From Monoplex corrugatus (Eukaryota; Mollusca; Gastropoda; Littorinimorpha; Ranellidae), in assembly GCA_030674185.1 (NCBI GenBank), contig JAPXFY010000026.1, positions 43,162,132 through 43,226,131 of the forward strand: DNA of 64,000 nucleotides. Reading direction: 5' to 3'. Shown here one piece after another: positions 59,490 through 64,000 of the stretch; the first letter of the stretch is position 1; every line of letters begins with the position of its first letter. A program made the position numbers and the translations under genes. The notes beneath the pieces were generated by a model. The model was not told the DNA's origin. It did not search any database and saw only the letters and a list, made by a program, of their open reading frames with translations.

Positions 59490-61905
59490 GCAATTGACAG
59501 TAGCATCACGTTCACAATATAGAAACAGGAAACAGTTAGCATCACTTTCACAGCATAAAAAGAGGAAACAGTAGCATCACTTTCACAACATAGAAACAGG
59601 AAACAGTAGCATCACTTTCACAACATAGAAACAGGAAACAGTAGCATCACTTTCACAATATATAAACAGGAAACAGTAGCATCACTTTCACAATATAGAA
59701 ACAGGAAACAGTAGCATCACTTTCACAATATAGAAACAGGAAACAGTAGCATCACTTTCAAAATATAGAAACAGGAAACAGTAACATCACTTTCACAACA
59801 TAGAAACAGGAAACAGTAGCATCACTTTCACAACATGAAAGAGGAAACAGTAGCATCACTTTCACAACATTAGAAACAGGAAACAGTAGCATCACTTTCA
59901 CAATATAGAAACAGAAACAGTAGCATCACTTTCACAATATAGAATACAGGAAACAGTAACATCACTTTCACACATAGAAACAGGAAACAGTAGCATCACT
60001 TTCACAATATAGAAACAGGAAATCAGTAGCATCACTTTCACAATAGAAACAGGAAACAGTAGCATCACTTTCACAACATAGAAGCAGGAAACAGTAGCAT
60101 CACTTTCACAATATAGAAACAGGAAACAGTAGCATCACTTTCACAATATAGAAACAGGAAACAGTAGCATCACTTTCACAATATAGAAAAGGAAACAGTA
60201 GCATCACTTTCACAATAGAAACAGGAAACAGTAGCATCACTTTCACAATATAGAAACAGGAAACAGTATAATCACTTTCACAATATAGAAACAGGAAACA
60301 GTAACATCACTTTCACTATATAGAAACAAGAAACAGTAGCATCACTTTCACAATATAGAAACAGGAAACAGTAGCATCACTTTCACAATATAGAAACAGG
60401 AAACAGTAACATCACTTTCACATATAGAAACAGGAAACAGTAGCATCACTTTCACTGTATAGAAACAGGAAACAGTAGCATCACTTTCAAGCATAAAAAG
60501 AGGAACAGTAGCATCACTTTCACAGCATAGAAAGAGGAAACAGTAGCATCACTTTCACAACATAGAAACAGGAAACAGTAGCATCTCTTTCACAATATAT
60601 AAACAGGAAACAGTAGCATCACTTTCACAATATAGAAACAGGAAACAGTAGCATCACTTTCACAATATAGAAACAGGAAACAGTAACATCACTTTCACAA
60701 CATAGAAACAGGAAACAGTAGCATCACTTTCACAATATAGAAACAGGAAACAGTAGCATCACTTTCACAATATAGAAACAGGAAACAGTAGCATCACTTT
60801 CACAACATAGAAGCAGGAAACAGTAGCATCACTTTCACAATATAGAAAAGGAAACAGTAGCATCACTTTCACAATATAGAAACAGGAAACAGTAGCATCA
60901 CTTTCACAATATAGAAACAGGAAACAGTAGCATCACTTTCACAATATAGAAACAGGAAACAGTACATCACTTTCACAATATAGAAACAGGAAACAGTAGC
61001 ATCACTTTCACAATATAGAAACAGGAAACAGTAGCATCACTTTCACAATATAGAAACAGGAAACAGTAACATCACTTTCACAATATAGAAACAAGAAACA
61101 GTAGCATCACTTTCACAATATAGAAACAGGAACAGTAGCATCACTTTTACAATATAGAAACAGGAAACAGTAACATCACTTTCACTATATAGAAACAGGA
61201 AACAGTAACATCACTTTCACTATATAGAAACAAGAAACAGTAGCATCACTTTCACAATATAGAAACAGGAAACAGTAGCATCACTTTCACAACATAGAAA
61301 CAGTAGCATCACTTTCACAATATAGAAACAGGAAACAGTAGCATCACTTTCACAATATAGAAACAGGAAACAATAGCATCACTTTCACATATAGAAACAG
61401 GAAACAGTAGCATCACTTTCACAACATAGAAACAGGAAACAGTAGCATCACTTTCACAATATAGAAACAGGAAACATAGCATCACTTTCACAACATAGAA
61501 ACAGGAAACAGTAGCATCACTTTCACTATATGGAAACAGTAGCATCACTTTCACTGTATAGAAACAGGAAACAGTAGCATCACTTTCACAACATAGAAAC
61601 AGGAAACAGTAGCATCACTTTCACTATATAGAAACAGGAAACAGTAGCATCACTTTCACAATATAGAAACAGGAAACAGTAGCATCACTTTCACAATATA
61701 GAAACAGGAAACAGTAGCATCACTTTCACAATATAGAAACAGGAAACAGTAGCATCACTTTCACAATATATAAACAGGAAACAGTAGCATCACTTTCACA
61801 ATATATAAACAGGAAACAGTAACATCACTTTCACAACATAGAAAGAGGAAACAGTAGCATCACTTTCACAACATAGAAAGAGGAAACAGTAGCATCACTT
61901 TCACA
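59490..61905 (+). repeat. 35-bp minisatellite, about 70 units (2.4 kb)
   Basis: Unit: tagcatcactttcacaatat then agaaacaggaaacag. Variants at the middle (caatatag, caacatag, ctatatag, gcataaaa) alternate along the array, and many units have single-base gains or losses. It is the largest tandem array in the window. Confidence 0.97.
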
Positions 61906-63570
61906 GTATGACTCAGGGAATAGGCTTCATTTTGATACATAAACAGTTGTGTTATTCATTGGCTCTGTAACTTCAGTTAGTATATATGCTGGTGGGTACC
62001 TTAAAGATCAAGAAGATGGAATTTTGTGTTTTCTGTAGTTTTAATCAAAATTATTCATTTTTGTATAAGTTGTTTATTTTTACACTGTCATTTCAAACAT
62101 GGTGCAGTGTTAGGCTGATAAAATTGACAGTCATGCTTTTTCTGTTGATCAAAAAGAACACAAGAGGAGTAGGTGAACTTTGACATGACAAAATTTAACT
62201 AAATGAAAAAAATCATTTAGCATTTATATTCAGTTGTGTTCTGAAACACGAAGTATAGGTATAGAACACAGAGTATTCAGTGTAATTCTATTAGTCACTT
62301 TGGAAGGAACAAGAAGACTGCTTCAATGCTTGTATATGTATTTGTGTGTAAAATGACTGTCACTTTGACTGTTTGTAACCTCATCTATGGTGTTTAGGGG
62401 ATAAAAAAGTTGTGTACTGTGGATTGTTTTTTTTTGTTTTTGATTTTTAAGGTCACCTTTGCAGCTGATGATAAATGATGAACTATAGTCATATGATATC
62501 TGCAAGTTTTATCAGTTATTTTGACCGTTGCTTTGAACAACAAGTTACTGCACAAAATGCTGCCAAAGTTTGTTTTCTAGGACCAGTTTGTTTGTTCCGT
62601 TTGGTGTAAAAATGCAGTGTACTGATCATATTATCTTTGTACTGTATTTCATTGTGTAGTACTCATTTGTTTGCACAAGATCTTGATATTCTTTTTCTTT
62701 TCTTTTTGATTTGTTTTTAGTGTAGCAGGTACAGTTGTAATTGGTTTCTTTTTTTCATGTTTTTTTTATCTCGTTTTCTATTCATTGTTTCATACTCGCA
62801 CAGAGACCGGACATTTTGACTAAATGAAAAATTGATTCAGGTCAGTTTGTGGCTCCTTTGTGTGTGCATTGTATCCAAACTGCAGGATTACATTTATTCC
62901 AGAAGATATTTGTGTTATGTGTAGGTTACAATGGGCTTGGCTTATTCAGAATAGAGTGGTTAAACTAAAGGTGACATCTGAATTACTTTGGGGATGGATT
63001 GTATCCACACGAAGAGATAAAAGGAGACAAAACACAGAGGGAAGCTGAGGACATACATGAATGATTGGGGGAAAAAAACCCCACAAGAAATTGGAGAGGA
63101 AGTCATTTACAGATTACTATGCTACAGGTCATCACAGATATTTCTGTTGCTTTGAAAATCAGATCATATATTTAATAAAAGAGCCTATGATTTTTTAATG
63201 TGGCTGAAATCTGACGTACATGGTTTATTTCAGAAATTACTTTATTCAGTTTTGGCAAGGGAGCTGAGAAGGGAGATCATTGGTAGGCAGGCATTGATTA
63301 TTTTGACATTTTGTATAAGTTGTTAGCAGATGTTATGGATTTAATCAAACATGATTGTATACTGACAAGATGAAGATGATGCATATTACACAGGATTTTT
63401 TGGGTCTTTTTTCCTTTTCTTTTTATTCTTTATTTTTGTATGTGTAGATACATATATTGTTTTATGACGCGAGTCCTCACTTTCTATTTCTGTCTCTCCC
63501 TACTCACCAGACGTTTATGCTTTGTTTTTGTAAATGTATTTTCTTTTTCTTCCTTTTTCAAAATAGAAGA
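61906..63570. other. Downstream non-coding stretch
   Basis: AT-rich, no gene or repeat family recognised. Confidence 0.6.
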
Positions 63571-63572
63571 GA

Positions 63573-63880
63573 TACTGTTTCTTGTTTTCTGTTCATGGTT
63601 GGAACTAACAATACTGTTTCTTGTTTTCTGTCATGTTGGATCTATACAATACTGTTTCTTGTTTTCTGTTCATGGTTGGATCTATACAATACTGTTTGTT
63701 TTCTGTTCGTGGTTGGATCTATACAATACTGTTTGTTTTCTGTTCTGGTTGGATCTATACAATACTGTTTCTTGTTTTCTGTTCATGTTGGATCTATACA
63801 TATGTTCTTGTTTATGTTCGTGGCTGGATCTATACAATACTGTTTGTTTTCTGTTCGTGGTTGGATCTATACAAAGTCAC
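63573..63880 (+). repeat. About 40-bp minisatellite, about 8 units
   Basis: Unit: ctgtttcttgttttctgttc then atggttggatctatacaata. Units vary by short deletions. Frames through it are open by periodicity only. Confidence 0.93.
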
Positions 63881-64000
63881 CGATACAGCAAGTAAGAAGA
63901 TGACAAAGTGTCAGTGGGCATGACTGCTTTTGGTGTCATTGACCTCAAACTGTAGAAACAGTTCTGGAATGGATCCATGTATATTGTTGCTTGATCCTGC

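Noticed and set aside
61315..61554. Minus-strand open frame of repeated ESDA-VSCFY units
   Set aside because: Period 35 is not a multiple of three and openness depends on chance indels in the array.
59490..61905. CRISPR-like regular array
   Set aside because: Units are directly adjacent with no unique spacers, in an animal intergenic region; it is a minisatellite.
63440..63923. Hydrophobic open frames with repeated WLDLYNTV, resembling membrane segments
   Set aside because: They come from the 40-bp minisatellite and a T-rich flank, open in all three frames.

Overview
The window is eukaryotic nuclear DNA from an animal with repeat-rich, intron-heavy genes. Long (AC)n/(GT)n tracts, SINEs with an AAC tail, RTE-type and CR1-type non-LTR retrotransposon remnants, mariner-like short elements and many minisatellites suggest a marine invertebrate. 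A mollusc, perhaps a caenogastropod, is my best guess, but this is inference and not proof. There is no operon structure, no rRNA, no intact tRNA gene and no CRISPR.

One protein-coding gene can be supported, on the + strand. It is the single invertebrate counterpart of vertebrate USP20/USP33, a deubiquitinase. Twenty-one coding exons run from 14575 to 50069, and a candidate start exon lies at 7725-7761. In order they encode a ZnF-UBP domain (exons 2-3), an acidic linker (exon 4), the USP catalytic domain with its Cys box (exon 5), a large disordered insert with a poly-Gln tract (exon 8), two CxxC zinc-ribbon halves (exons 9 and 11), the His box (exon 15), two DUSP domains (exons 17-19 and 20-21) and a Ser/Thr/Pro-rich tail (exons 21-22). 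Nearly all introns obey GT-AG and their phases match end to end, giving a protein of about 1,200 residues. Single-base indels break the frame in exons 3, 11 and 15 (twice) and probably 22. They sit in otherwise conserved domains and look like consensus errors of a long-read assembly rather than gene death.

Layout: 1-14574 is upstream sequence with repeats, a CR1-like fragment (8325-8925, minus), an RTE reverse-transcriptase fragment (10690-11290, minus) and the first copies of several dispersed families. The gene follows at 14575-50069, its introns filled with SINEs, RTE 3' ends, two TA-flanked inverted-repeat elements and minisatellites. The region 50070-64000 is the 3' UTR and downstream DNA, holding a UTR minisatellite, another RTE 3' end, a SINE, an (AT)n tract and a 2.4-kb array of a 35-bp unit (59490-61905).

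The most distinctive non-coding signals are: a roughly 190-bp nested-palindrome family present about 16 times; a minisatellite that re-copies the exon 4 splice donor about seven more times; a SINE dimer with a 12-bp target duplication and a paralogous empty site nearby; and a duplication of the last codons of the gene into its 3' UTR. I found no multi-gene system; the window is one housekeeping-type gene in a dense repeat landscape.
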